64,000 nucleotides of DNA from Anaerolineales bacterium. GTDB taxonomy: Bacteria; Chloroflexota; Anaerolineae; Anaerolineales; Villigracilaceae. The position numbers and the translations under genes are program-made. The stretch lies in contig JABTUU010000001.1 of assembly GCA_015075275.1 (NCBI GenBank), forward strand, positions 186,001 to 250,000. Direction: 5' to 3'. Shown piece after piece: positions 17,262-26,045 of the stretch (the first letter of the stretch is position 1; the number at the start of each line of letters is the position of its first letter). Under the pieces are notes generated by a model. It ran no database searches, was not told where the DNA came from, and saw only the letters and a list, made by a program, of their open reading frames with translations.

Positions 17262-18209
17262 ATGCCTTCTAGAAAACGCAAGTATAGGGTTGATCTGGTC
17301 ATCCCTGTTTACAATGAAGCAGAGGTGATTGAGAAAGCCCACACGCAGATTTGCGGCGTGGTGGATAAGTTGCCGCATGAGTTCCGCTTCATCTATGTGA
17401 ACGACGGCTCGGAGGATGGGACGGAGGAGGCGTTGCGTTCGGTGAGGCAGATTGACCGTCGTGTGACCGCATTGTCGCTCAGCACGAACTTCGGCCATCA
17501 GGCGGCGCTTACTGCGGGTTTAGATCATTCAACGGGCGATATTGTTATAACGATGGACGGCGACGGTCAGCATCCGCCGGAGATGATCCCGCAGATGATC
17601 GACCTGATCGCGCAGGGCTACGATATTGTGCAAGGGCAACGCGCCGAAGAAGCGCATCCGTCGTTCTTCAAAAAATTCTCATCCGATCTTTTTTATAAAT
17701 TCATCAACACCGTCAGCGGCACACAGATGGTGGCAGGCGCAGCGGATTTTCGCGCATTGAATCGCCAGGCGGTAGACGCGCTCAAAGCCATGCCCGAATA
17801 TCATCGTTTTCTGCGCGGCATGATCTCGTGGATAGGATATAGAAGCGTCGTCCTTCCGTATCATCAGCCTGCGCGGATTGCCGGACATTCAAAATATTCA
17901 GTTGGAAAAATGTTTCGGCTCGCCTCCGATGCGATCTTTTCATTTTCACTCATTCCCTTGTATATTGGCTTGAGTTCTGGGTTGCTTTTCTTCGCGCTGG
18001 CGTTGATTCAATTAAGTTGGGTGCTTTGGCTGGCGATCTCGAAGAATACTGAGCATGTGATCGCGCCGGGTTGGAGTTCGTTGATGGCGGTGATGTTGAT
18101 CGCCAGCGGAATCATAATGATTCTACTGGGATTTATCGGCGTGTATGTGGGCTATATTTTTCAAGAAGTAAAACGCAGACCTATATATTTACTGAAGAAA
18201 GAGGGATAA
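17262..18209 (+). CDS. Polyprenyl-phosphate glycosyltransferase, GT2 (DPM1/GtrB type)
   Basis: The protein has VDLVIPVYNEAEVIE, FIYVNDGSEDGT, LSLSTNFGHQAALTAGLDH and ITMDGDGQHPPEMI (nucleotide-sugar and metal binding), and two C-terminal membrane helices with GFIGVYVGYIFQEVKRRPIYLL. This is the standard layout of enzymes that transfer a sugar from a nucleotide to undecaprenyl phosphate for surface polymers. ATG at 17262 gives MPSRKRKYRVDL. It lies two bases upstream of a phosphatase gene, and is paralogous to the genes at 14828 and 43802. Confidence 0.88.
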   Translation: MPSRKRKYRVDLVIPVYNEAEVIEKAHTQICGVVDKLPHEFRFIYVNDGSEDGTEEALRSVRQIDRRVTALSLSTNFGHQAALTAGLDHSTGDIVITMDGDGQHPPEMIPQMIDLIAQGYDIVQGQRAEEAHPSFFKKFSSDLFYKFINTVSGTQMVAGAADFRALNRQAVDALKAMPEYHRFLRGMISWIGYRSVVLPYHQPARIAGHSKYSVGKMFRLASDAIFSFSLIPLYIGLSSGLLFFALALIQLSWVLWLAISKNTEHVIAPGWSSLMAVMLIASGIIMILLGFIGVYVGYIFQEVKRRPIYLLKKEG

Positions 18210-18210
18210 A

Positions 18211-18891
18211 TTGAACGCGACTCAAAAGGGTATGTATCAATTTGTATTCTTGCGACATGGCGAATCGACCGGCAACGCCGAATCGCGCTGGCAGGGGCAG
18301 GCGGATTATCCACTGACCCAACGCGGACGCGAACAAGCGCAGGCGCTCGCCGAACATTGGAAAGAAGAGGGCGCGCAGTTCGATCTCGTTATTTCTAGTG
18401 CGCTGCAGCGCGCTAGAGAAACAGCGGAGATCGTCGCTTCTGCGTTGAATGTGCGTGTGGAACTTGACGAACTTTGGCTTGAGCGCAATGCCGGTGAATT
18501 CGAAGGATTAACCGCAGAGGAAATGCGCCAAATACCGCATCCGCCATACAGTACGCCGTATGACGCGGTGGGGGGCGACGGCGAAGGCGATTGGGAATTA
18601 TTTTTGCGCGCGGGCAAAGCTTTGCACGATTTAATGAAGCGCCCCATGGGCAGTTATCTTGTGGTTTCGCATGGCGGTTTATTGAATCAATTAATGCATG
18701 CCATTGTCGGTATTTCCCATCACGCCGACCCGGCGGGCGTGCGCTTTCGGTTTGACAACACGGCATTCGCGCGCGTATTCTATCATCCTCACTTGCATCG
18801 TTGGGTAATTGACGCGCTTAATGATCGCGCGCATATATATTCCGCGAAATCTGCGAAGGTTAAATCGGGAAGAGACCGTGACCCTGAGTGA
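18211..18891 (+). CDS. Histidine phosphatase family protein
   Basis: The catalytic motif VFLRHGESTGNAESRWQG carries the phospho-accepting histidine, with the second half-site VVSHGGLLNQL later on, as in phosphoglycerate-mutase-like phosphatases. Start is TTG at 18211, supported by AGAGGG five bases before; an ATG seven codons in is an alternative. It follows the GT2 gene by one base. Substrate cannot be read; cofactor-independent metabolic phosphatase or alpha-ribazole-phosphatase-like roles are possible. Confidence 0.82.
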   Translation: MNATQKGMYQFVFLRHGESTGNAESRWQGQADYPLTQRGREQAQALAEHWKEEGAQFDLVISSALQRARETAEIVASALNVRVELDELWLERNAGEFEGLTAEEMRQIPHPPYSTPYDAVGGDGEGDWELFLRAGKALHDLMKRPMGSYLVVSHGGLLNQLMHAIVGISHHADPAGVRFRFDNTAFARVFYHPHLHRWVIDALNDRAHIYSAKSAKVKSGRDRDPE

Positions 18892-18916
18892 TGTCTCTAG
18901 CCGTATCGGCGCAAAA

Positions 18917-19969
18917 ATGAAGATTCTGACGCTGGGCGCAGGCGCGATCGGAACGTATATAGGCGGCAGCCTTGCGCTGGCTGGAAGCCAAGTCGTTTTC
19001 CTTGAGCGCGGCGCGAAAAAAGTGGATGAACTGCGCGCGCGCGGCTTGAGGCTCGATTTAACTCTTGATGTGAGACGAAAGACAAAAGACGCCTTCCATC
19101 TAGATTCTTCCACAGTTGTCTGTGTCTCCGCGATGGAAGACGCGCTGCATTATGGACCGTTTGACTTGGTTTTGTTTGCGTTGAAATCGTATGACGTTTC
19201 AAACGCGCTTGAAACCCTCAAGCCATATGCGGATAAATTGCCGCCCATTCTTTGTTTATCCAACGGAGTCTCAAACGAGGGAGCGATCGCAGAAGTTGTC
19301 GGGCAGGATAAAGTGATCTACGGCACAGTGACGACTGCCGTCGGTAAACGCGGCGCAGGCGATGTGATCCTTGAGCGGCTGCGCGGCGTAGGCGTCGCTA
19401 AGAAGCATTCTCTTGCAATGGATATATACGCGCTCTTTGAACAGGCTCTGCTTAATCCGCGCTTGTTCGACGATGCGGCGGCGATGAAATGGTCGAAACT
19501 GCTGACGAACCTGATCGCTAACCCCTCATCTGCGATTTTAGATATGACTGTCGCTGAGATCTTTGCCAACAAAAAATTATATAAAATGGAAGTAGACATG
19601 TTGCGCGAATGTCTTATGATAATGGGAGCGCAGGGCATCGAAGTCGTTGACTTGCCGGGCGTGCCGGTCCGTGCGCTGGCGTTTGCGGCGCGGCTTCCGT
19701 TGTGGCTTTCAAAGCCATTTCTGAGCCGTGCGGCAGGCGCAGGGCGCGGTAATAAAATGCCGTCTTTTCATATTGATTTGCGTTCGGGTCGCGGTAAGAG
19801 CGAAGTAGAATACTTGCACGGCGAGGTCGTCCGCGCGGGGGAGAAACTTCATAAGCTAACGCCTGTCAACAAGGCGCTGACTGAAACGTTAATGGCGTTG
19901 ACGCGTGGAGAGATCCCGTTGGATGAATTCGCAGAGCAGCCTGAGAAACTTTTGAAAACTTTCTCGTAG
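18917..19969 (+). CDS. panE: Ketopantoate reductase family (2-dehydropantoate 2-reductase)
   Basis: The 350-residue protein starts MKILTLGAGAIGTYIGGSLA, the NADPH-binding loop, and has LALKSYDVSNALETL and LSNGVSNEGAIAEVVG as in ApbA/PanE. The C-terminal helical domain with KLLTNLIANPSSAI and RGKSEVEYLHGEVVRAG matches. The family reduces ketopantoate to pantoate for CoA; paralogues with other substrates exist, so the symbol is provisional. ATG at 18917 is chosen because the family begins just before the glycine-rich loop. A nucleoside kinase gene follows by 10 bases. Confidence 0.82.
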   Translation: MKILTLGAGAIGTYIGGSLALAGSQVVFLERGAKKVDELRARGLRLDLTLDVRRKTKDAFHLDSSTVVCVSAMEDALHYGPFDLVLFALKSYDVSNALETLKPYADKLPPILCLSNGVSNEGAIAEVVGQDKVIYGTVTTAVGKRGAGDVILERLRGVGVAKKHSLAMDIYALFEQALLNPRLFDDAAAMKWSKLLTNLIANPSSAILDMTVAEIFANKKLYKMEVDMLRECLMIMGAQGIEVVDLPGVPVRALAFAARLPLWLSKPFLSRAAGAGRGNKMPSFHIDLRSGRGKSEVEYLHGEVVRAGEKLHKLTPVNKALTETLMALTRGEIPLDEFAEQPEKLLKTFS

Positions 19970-19979
19970 GTAGAAGATT

Positions 19980-21674
19980 ATGCCTTTTAAACTTGTACAG
20001 CCCCGAGACGAAGTTGAAATTCACCTTCCCGATGGTCGCGTGTTATCTGGTCCGCGCGGCGCGGCAGTAGGGGAATTCCTTTCCGCCATCGAGCATGATT
20101 CGCAGTTTGTCGGGGCGATCATCAACGGCGATTTGCGTGAGTTGACATTTCCCATAACGATGGATGCGCGCGTTGACCCAGTCACTATGTCTACGTCGGA
20201 CGGCACGCGTATCTATCGGCGTTCGCTGGCTTTCCTATTGGAAGTCGCTTTTGAAGAGAAGCATCCGCAGGCTTCCTTGTCCATTGATCACTCGGTCGCC
20301 TCAGGCGGGTTCTACTGCGAAGTAAAGGGGCGTAAGCCGTTGACCCAGCCTGAACTTGACGCTTTGAAAGATTCTATGCGGGCGCTGGTTGAAGCGGATC
20401 TTCCGTTCGAACGTAAAGAGGTCCCGTTGCAAGAAGCGACGGAGTACTTTTTCGGACGCGCCGAGATGGATAAGATCCGATTGCTGAAATATCGCCATAA
20501 AGACTATCTCACGTTATACCGGCTGAAAAATTACATGGATTACCATCACGGCTATATGACGCCTTCGACCGGCTATTTGCAATGGTTCGATCTCGTTCTT
20601 GCCGGCGATGGTTTCATTTTGTTATATCCGAATCGCCAGAATCCGAACGAGCTTTTGCCCACGTCTAATCATCCCAAACTGTTGGCGACATTTCTGCAGT
20701 ATGGCGGTTGGCTGGAAAAGTTGGGAATTTCGAATGTTGGCGCGCTGAACGATGCTCTTGAAAGCGGACGCGGCGGCGAGATCGTGCTTGTGTCGGAGGC
20801 GCTCCATGAGCAGCGCCTGGCGCAGATCGCGTATCAGGTTGCTGAGAGGGTGAATCGCGCGCATTTGATTCTAGTTTCAGGTCCATCCTCTGCAGGGAAG
20901 ACCACTTTCGCCAAACGGCTGATGGTGCAATTGCTCGCGCTTGGCATTTCGCCGTTCCCGCTTGAATTGGATAACTATTTTCTGCCGCGCCATGAGACTC
21001 CGCTCGACGAAGCCGGTAAACCTGATTTTGAAGCGCTCGCCGCCTTAGATCTGCCGCTGTTAGCCGATCATTTGCAGAAGATGATACGCGGCGAAGAAAC
21101 CCAGTTGCCGCGCTACAATTTTAAGACGGGCTTGCGCGAAGAGGGAGAGATTATCCGGCTAACGCGTGGGCAACCGATTATTCTGGAAGGGATACACGGT
21201 CTTGATCCGCTTCTCATTCCCGAAAATTTGAGAGGCGAAGCCTTCCGTATCTACATTTCGGCGTTGACGCAGCTGAATTTAGATCGTCATAACCGCATCT
21301 CTACGACCGATACGCGCCTGTTGCGCCGTATCGTGCGCGATGCACGCGAACGCGGCTACACTGCCAAACAGACGATCTCGCGTTGGGAATCGGTGCGGTA
21401 CGGCGAAGTGAAGCATATCTTTCCGTTTCAGGAGAATGCGGATGTAATGTTCAATTCTGCGTTAGTTTATGAAATGGCGGCGTTGAAGCCGTTGGCGGAG
21501 CCGCTGTTGCGGCAGGTGCAACACGGCGAGCCTGAGTTTATCGAAGCCAAGCGTTTACTTGCATTCCTTGAATGGTTTATCCCACTTGATACAAACTTTG
21601 TTCCCGAAACCTCGATCTTACGCGAATTCTTAGGCGGGTCGATCCTGAAAGATTTTACGGTGTGGAAGAAATAA
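19980..21674 (+). CDS. Uridine-kinase-type nucleoside kinase with TGS-like N-terminus
   Basis: The N-terminal about 70 residues (VEIHLPDGRVLSGPRGAAVGEFLSAI) resemble a TGS domain and the next part resembles the threonyl-tRNA synthetase editing region (HSVASGGFYCEV). The C-terminal half is a P-loop kinase: LVSGPSSAGKTTFAKRL (about 297-313), LDNYFLPR, IILEGIHGLDP, and RRIVRDARERG. This is the long uridine kinase form common in Chloroflexota and Thermotogota, likely making UMP/CMP by salvage. Length 564 is typical. A terminator follows directly. Confidence 0.85.
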   Translation: MPFKLVQPRDEVEIHLPDGRVLSGPRGAAVGEFLSAIEHDSQFVGAIINGDLRELTFPITMDARVDPVTMSTSDGTRIYRRSLAFLLEVAFEEKHPQASLSIDHSVASGGFYCEVKGRKPLTQPELDALKDSMRALVEADLPFERKEVPLQEATEYFFGRAEMDKIRLLKYRHKDYLTLYRLKNYMDYHHGYMTPSTGYLQWFDLVLAGDGFILLYPNRQNPNELLPTSNHPKLLATFLQYGGWLEKLGISNVGALNDALESGRGGEIVLVSEALHEQRLAQIAYQVAERVNRAHLILVSGPSSAGKTTFAKRLMVQLLALGISPFPLELDNYFLPRHETPLDEAGKPDFEALAALDLPLLADHLQKMIRGEETQLPRYNFKTGLREEGEIIRLTRGQPIILEGIHGLDPLLIPENLRGEAFRIYISALTQLNLDRHNRISTTDTRLLRRIVRDARERGYTAKQTISRWESVRYGEVKHIFPFQENADVMFNSALVYEMAALKPLAEPLLRQVQHGEPEFIEAKRLLAFLEWFIPLDTNFVPETSILREFLGGSILKDFTVWKK

Positions 21675-21688
21675 TCGACAAATACAAA

Positions 21689-21714
21689 AGAGACTCGCGA
21701 ACGAGTCTCTTTTT
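21689..21714 (+). terminator. Intrinsic terminator
   Basis: AGAGACTCG-CGAA-CGAGTCTCT is followed by TTTTT, 14 bases after the nucleoside kinase stop. It separates that gene from the tRNA on the other strand. Confidence 0.92.
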
Positions 21715-21790
<76 letters not shown>

Positions 21791-21909
21791 AACTGTCGAA
21801 CTGGTCGCCGGTGACAGGGCGGAATTATATCCCCGTTTCATTTTTCTGACAACTCAAGACAGCGCAAGGCGACTATGTTATACTAAAAAAACGGAGTTGA
21901 AGTTTTCTT

Positions 21910-22500
21910 ATGAGCAATATGGTTGAAGTGCGAATTGACAGCGTGCGCGTTCACTTAATGACCCCCACACGGCTGGTTGTGCTGAAGCATATCGATTCAG
22001 AGCGTTACATCCCGATTGTAGTTGGGCCGTATGAAGCGGAAGCGATTACGATTGCGTTGCAAGAGGTGGAGGTTAGCCGTCCGCTTACGCACGATCTATT
22101 GCGAAATATCTTCAACGCGTTTGGCGCGCAGATTACGCGGGTGGAGATCGTTAAACTGGAACATGATACGTTTTTCGGCGCGATTATCGCCGAGCTGAAC
22201 GGACAGACGTTTGAGATTGATTCGCGCGCATCAGACGCTATTGCGCTTTCGATACGCGCGCATGTGCCGATCTATGTGCATGCCAGCGTCATGGAGATGG
22301 CGAGCATCGCTCCCGATGAGGAAGCGGCTGAAAGTTCGACTGCCATGTTGAAAGCCGAGCCTGCTCCATTGTCTAAGGAGGGCGTCGAACGGCTGTCTGT
22401 CTTTGAAGACTTCCTGGAGAAACTTGACTTCGACAAGCCCGACGAGAACAAGCCTGAGGACAATGCGCCGGACAAGCCGAAAAAACCCAAGAAAAAATGA
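21910..22500 (+). CDS. DUF151 bifunctional nuclease family protein
   Basis: Residues 4-135 hold the DUF151 core (VRVHLMTPTRLVVLKHID ... IPIVVGPYEAEAITIALQ, FEIDSRASDAIALSIRAHVPIYV), seen in plant and bacterial bifunctional nucleases. The C-terminal 45 residues are charged and low complexity (DKPDENKPEDNAPDKPKKPKKK) and probably disordered. The gene overlaps dnaB by ATGA, so the two are co-translated; that link to replication is unusual enough to note, but a direct role is inference. Confidence 0.85.
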   Translation: MSNMVEVRIDSVRVHLMTPTRLVVLKHIDSERYIPIVVGPYEAEAITIALQEVEVSRPLTHDLLRNIFNAFGAQITRVEIVKLEHDTFFGAIIAELNGQTFEIDSRASDAIALSIRAHVPIYVHASVMEMASIAPDEEAAESSTAMLKAEPAPLSKEGVERLSVFEDFLEKLDFDKPDENKPEDNAPDKPKKPKKK

Positions 22501-23873
22501 CAGACTTTTTTCCTGCAGAAGATTCCGCCCCTGCGCCAGCCTCAATGGTTGTGCCTCACAGTCGTGAGGCTGAAGAAGCCGTGCTTGGGGCGGTGTTTAT
22601 TAACCCTGAAGTGTATTACGACGTCGCGCAGTTTTTGAACGCCGACGATTTTTATATTCATCGCAATAGATGGGTATGGGAAGCGTTCGCTAATTTGTAC
22701 GAACAACGCATCCCAGTGGATTTGCTGACGGTTGCGAACGAACTTGAACGACGCAACCAATTGGATGAACTGGGCGGGTCCGCCTATTTGACCGCGCTGA
22801 TCAATCAGACGCCGTCGTCGCTTAATGCCGAATCGTACGGACGCATCGTGGAGGGACATTCCATCCGCCGTAAGATGATTGATGCGGCGAACAAGATCGC
22901 CGCTATTGCGTACAACGAAAAGACGAACGTTGACAATGTGATGGACGAGGCGGAGAAGGCGGTCTTCGGAGTCAGCGAACGGCGACTTAAACACGACCTT
23001 CAGCCGATTTCTGATGTGTTGAGCGATTACTACGATCGTATTGATACGCTCGCCAAACGCCCCGACGAGATCGTCGGCGTGCCGACCGGGTTCGTTGACC
23101 TTGATAAGATGTTGACCGGCTTACAGCCGTCCGATCTATTAATTATTGCGGGTCGCCCCGGTCAGGGAAAAACGGGCTTTCTGCTTTCGGTGGCGAAGAA
23201 CGCCGGCTTGACGCATAAAAAGCACGTCGCCATCTTCTCGCTTGAAATGTCAAATGAGCAAGTCGTACAGCGGCTAATCGCGCAAGAGACGGGGATCGAC
23301 TCGCAGCGTTTACGGACGGGAAAATTGCAAGAAAATGAATGGCCCTTGTTTACGCACTCCATCGAGGTCTTTGGCGATACGCATATTTATCTCGACGATA
23401 CGCCGGCGATCACCCCGCTTCAACTGCGCACGAAGTGCCGCCGGCTCCATCTTGAATTTGGTCTCGATCTGATCATTGTGGATTATCTCCAATTAATGAG
23501 CGGCGACACGCGCAACGATAATCGCGTGCAAGAAGTTTCATATATTTCGCGTAATCTCAAAGTGTTGGCGCGCGAGTTAAACGTACCGGTCCTTGCGGCG
23601 GCGCAGTTGAGTCGCGCGGTGGAGCAGCGTTCGGATAAACGTCCCGTGCTTTCGGATCTGCGTGAATCGGGATCGCTCGAACAGGATGCCGACATCGTCA
23701 TGTTCATCTATCGCCCCGATCAATACGAGAAGGATACGGCAAAGCAAAATATCGCTGAGATCATCGTAGCGAAGCATCGCAATGGTCCCGTAGGCAGCGT
23801 GGAATTAATCTTCCGCGGCGCGTTGGCAAAATTCGAAAATGCGGCGACAAAACATGTGCAATTCAACGAATGA
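22497..23873 (+). CDS. dnaB: Replicative DNA helicase DnaB
   Basis: The N-terminal primase-binding domain (EAEEAVLGAVFINPEVY ... YLTALINQTPS) and the RecA-like motor are complete at 458 residues. Walker A is GRPGQGKT (219-226), followed by FSLEMSNEQVVQRL, Walker B LIIVDYLQLM and LSDLRESGSLEQDADIVMFIYR. It unwinds DNA at the fork as a hexamer. Its neighbours are a DnaD-like protein and a tandem helicase loader, so this is a compact primosome operon. Confidence 0.96.
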   Translation: MTDFFPAEDSAPAPASMVVPHSREAEEAVLGAVFINPEVYYDVAQFLNADDFYIHRNRWVWEAFANLYEQRIPVDLLTVANELERRNQLDELGGSAYLTALINQTPSSLNAESYGRIVEGHSIRRKMIDAANKIAAIAYNEKTNVDNVMDEAEKAVFGVSERRLKHDLQPISDVLSDYYDRIDTLAKRPDEIVGVPTGFVDLDKMLTGLQPSDLLIIAGRPGQGKTGFLLSVAKNAGLTHKKHVAIFSLEMSNEQVVQRLIAQETGIDSQRLRTGKLQENEWPLFTHSIEVFGDTHIYLDDTPAITPLQLRTKCRRLHLEFGLDLIIVDYLQLMSGDTRNDNRVQEVSYISRNLKVLARELNVPVLAAAQLSRAVEQRSDKRPVLSDLRESGSLEQDADIVMFIYRPDQYEKDTAKQNIAEIIVAKHRNGPVGSVELIFRGALAKFENAATKHVQFNE

Positions 23874-23905
23874 CGTTATTTGCGTTAACATAGCGGCGGT
23901 TGGCG

Positions 23906-24532
23906 ATGACGACCTCCTTTGAGGGTTTTACCTCCTTCGAAACATTTACCGCCGTGCCCGATAGGTTGTTTCGTGAATTGCTAGGTCAGATTGACGATGC
24001 GGCAGAATTGCGGGCGACGCTCTACGCCATCTGGTGGATAGGACGCGTGGAAGGATCTTTCCGTTGTATGCGGCGTGCGGATTTTGGCGAGTTGGCTTCG
24101 GGCGTAGACCAAGCCGTGTTGCGCGGAACTCTGCTGAAGGTCGAAAACGACGCGGATGAGTTTTTCTTTCTGAATAGCCCGCGTGGGCGCGCAGGAGTCA
24201 AAGCGCTGAGAGACGGGTCGTGGAATCCGCCCGCGATGACGGTGTTAGTAGAACGTCCAAATGTGTTTCGACTCTATGAGGAAAATATCGGTCCGCTGAC
24301 GCCGTTAATCGCGGATGCGTTGAAAGACGCGGAAGAGACGTATCGCGCGGAGTGGATCGCCGAAGCGATTGAACTGGCGGTGAAGAACAATAAACGCAAT
24401 TGGCGATATTGCGAAGCAGTTTTGAAACGGTGGAAGGAACAAGGGCGCCATGAAGGAAAAAATCGGGAAGACGCTGTCAAAGATTTCAAGCGGTATACCG
24501 AAGACGAATTCGCAGAATATTTCCGCGAATAA
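23906..24532 (+). CDS. DnaD-domain primosome protein
   Basis: The C-terminal half has FRLYEENIGPLTPLIADALKD and WIAEAIELAVKNNKRNWRYCEAVLKRW, the DnaD (DnaB_2) domain with its YEENIG signature. The N-terminal half is a winged-helix-like region without a strong signature. ATG at 23906 is preferred over TTG two codons upstream. In Firmicutes, DnaD recruits the helicase and loader to DNA; position between dnaB and a DnaC/DnaI-like gene supports the same job here. Its C-terminus overlaps the possible start of the loader by 83 bases. Confidence 0.8.
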   Translation: MTTSFEGFTSFETFTAVPDRLFRELLGQIDDAAELRATLYAIWWIGRVEGSFRCMRRADFGELASGVDQAVLRGTLLKVENDADEFFFLNSPRGRAGVKALRDGSWNPPAMTVLVERPNVFRLYEENIGPLTPLIADALKDAEETYRAEWIAEAIELAVKNNKRNWRYCEAVLKRWKEQGRHEGKNREDAVKDFKRYTEDEFAEYFRE

Positions 24533-25979
24533 CCCTTCGACGTCGCTCAAGACAGGGATGTTGGGCGACCCGAACTGTGAGCATTGCCATGGCGCGGGCT
24601 ATGTGCGTTTTGATGTGCCAATAGATGATCCGAAGTTTGGGCGGTTGGAGGCGTGCGTTTGCCGCACGGCGGATATTGCCGAGGGCGCGCGCGCACGCCT
24701 GTTCGAGATGAGCCGGCTTGACCGGTTGAGTCATCTAACATTCGAGAATTTTGAGCCAAAGGGCAATAAAAACGCCAAATTTATGACTCCGCAAGATGCA
24801 GCCAGCTTGCAGGTCGCGCAAGAGGCGGCTGAAAATTTTGCGCGGAATCCGCAGAATTGGTTGCTTATCGAGGGCGGATATGGTTGTGGCAAGACCCATC
24901 TCGCGGCGGCTATCGCCAATTTTGCCGTGAATCAGGGAACGCCGACATTGTTTATCACCGTCCCCGATCTGCTCGACACATTGCGCTTCGCGTATAGCGA
25001 TCCTGAAACAACTTTTGAGGCGCGCTTCGAGGAAGTGCGCGGCGCCGATTTGCTTGTGTTGGACGATTTTGGCACGCAGAATGCGACGGGTTGGGCGCAG
25101 GAAAAATTATTCCAGATCATAAACTACCGTTACATCAATAAACTGCCGACGGTGATTACTACCAATCTTATGCTCGATGAGATCGAAAGCCGCATTCGTT
25201 CGCGCCTGCAAGACGAGGAGTTCGTCTCGCATATGCGTATCACTGCGCCCGATTTCCGCCGTCCGACCGAGACGAGTAACCCGGGCATTTCGATGTTGTC
25301 GCTGCCCGAAATGAAAGCGATGACGTTCAAGAATTTTGAAACGCGTGAAGATGAACTCGGTAAAGACGCGGTGACAACGATCACCGTCGAAAAGCAAGAT
25401 CGTTTCGGCAATAAAGTCAAAGATAGGGAAGTGACGCGCGTTAAGGTAACGCAGGACGATCTGAAGACGCTTCGCAAGGCGGTCAACGCGGCGGTGACGT
25501 TCGCCGAGGAACCCGAAGGTTGGCTCGTTCTGCTGGGCGACTCGTTCAGCGGCAAGACCCATCTTGTGACGGCGATCGGCAACTATCGTATTGACCTTGG
25601 CGGACAAGCCATCTTGGTGGAAGTGGCGGACCTGCTCGATTACATGCGCCAAACTTTTCGTCCCACCTCCGACGTTTCGTTTGATCGCCGTTTCAATGAA
25701 ATTAAAACTACCCCGCTGTTGATCTTGGATAATCTGAAAGAAAGCGGAGCCAGTTCAATCTGGGCGGAGGATAAACTCTACCAGATTCTAAATCATCGCT
25801 ACTACGCTCATTTGCCGACCGTCATCACGTCTACGCTCAAACCCGAGGCGTTCGCGATCAATTACTCGGGGTTATGGAATAAGATTCTTGATGCGACGAA
25901 GAGTCAGATTTATGTAATTGATATGCCGCCGTATCGGCGAATGGCAAAGGGAAAGGGCGGACATAGAAAAGGGAAATAG
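24450..25979 (+). CDS. Double AAA+ helicase loader (DnaC/DnaI-like, tandem)
   Basis: A zinc-finger-like CEHCHG...CVC segment (43-71) precedes two loader-type AAA+ modules. Module 1 has Walker A GGYGCGKT (142-149), Walker B LLVLDDFG (D205, D206) and sensor TVITTN, plus IESRIRSRL, an arginine-finger-like motif. Module 2 has GDSFSGKT (363-370) but Walker B LLILDN (N428 in place of the second acid) and no matching arginine, so it may bind but not hydrolyse ATP. Each module begins with x-TF-x-NFE. Start at 24450 reads through a repeat at 24533-24558; ATG at 24558, right after the repeat, is the alternative start. Confidence 0.85.
   Translation: MKEKIGKTLSKISSGIPKTNSQNISANNPSTSLKTGMLGDPNCEHCHGAGYVRFDVPIDDPKFGRLEACVCRTADIAEGARARLFEMSRLDRLSHLTFENFEPKGNKNAKFMTPQDAASLQVAQEAAENFARNPQNWLLIEGGYGCGKTHLAAAIANFAVNQGTPTLFITVPDLLDTLRFAYSDPETTFEARFEEVRGADLLVLDDFGTQNATGWAQEKLFQIINYRYINKLPTVITTNLMLDEIESRIRSRLQDEEFVSHMRITAPDFRRPTETSNPGISMLSLPEMKAMTFKNFETREDELGKDAVTTITVEKQDRFGNKVKDREVTRVKVTQDDLKTLRKAVNAAVTFAEEPEGWLVLLGDSFSGKTHLVTAIGNYRIDLGGQAILVEVADLLDYMRQTFRPTSDVSFDRRFNEIKTTPLLILDNLKESGASSIWAEDKLYQILNHRYYAHLPTVITSTLKPEAFAINYSGLWNKILDATKSQIYVIDMPPYRRMAKGKGGHRKGK
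24533..24558. repeat. CCCTTCGACGTCGCTCAAGACAGGGA repeat at the dnaD-loader junction
   Basis: This 26-base unit begins right after the dnaD-like stop codon and ends at a possible loader start. It is of the CCCTTCGAC...GCTCA..ACAGGG type, related to the units at 31938-31957 (reverse) and 35398-35422. It encodes NPSTSLKTGM within the loader frame. Confidence 0.65.
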
Positions 25980-25986
25980 ATCGGAG

Positions 25987-26012
25987 AGGCGGCGCGACAG
26001 CCGCCTTTTTTT
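25987..26012 (+). terminator. Intrinsic terminator
   Basis: AGGCGGC-GCGACA-GCCGCCT followed by seven T. It ends the DUF151-dnaB-loader operon. Confidence 0.92.
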
Positions 26013-26045
26013 GACTCAGTGAGAATCCGTGAGAAGCGGTTGAAT

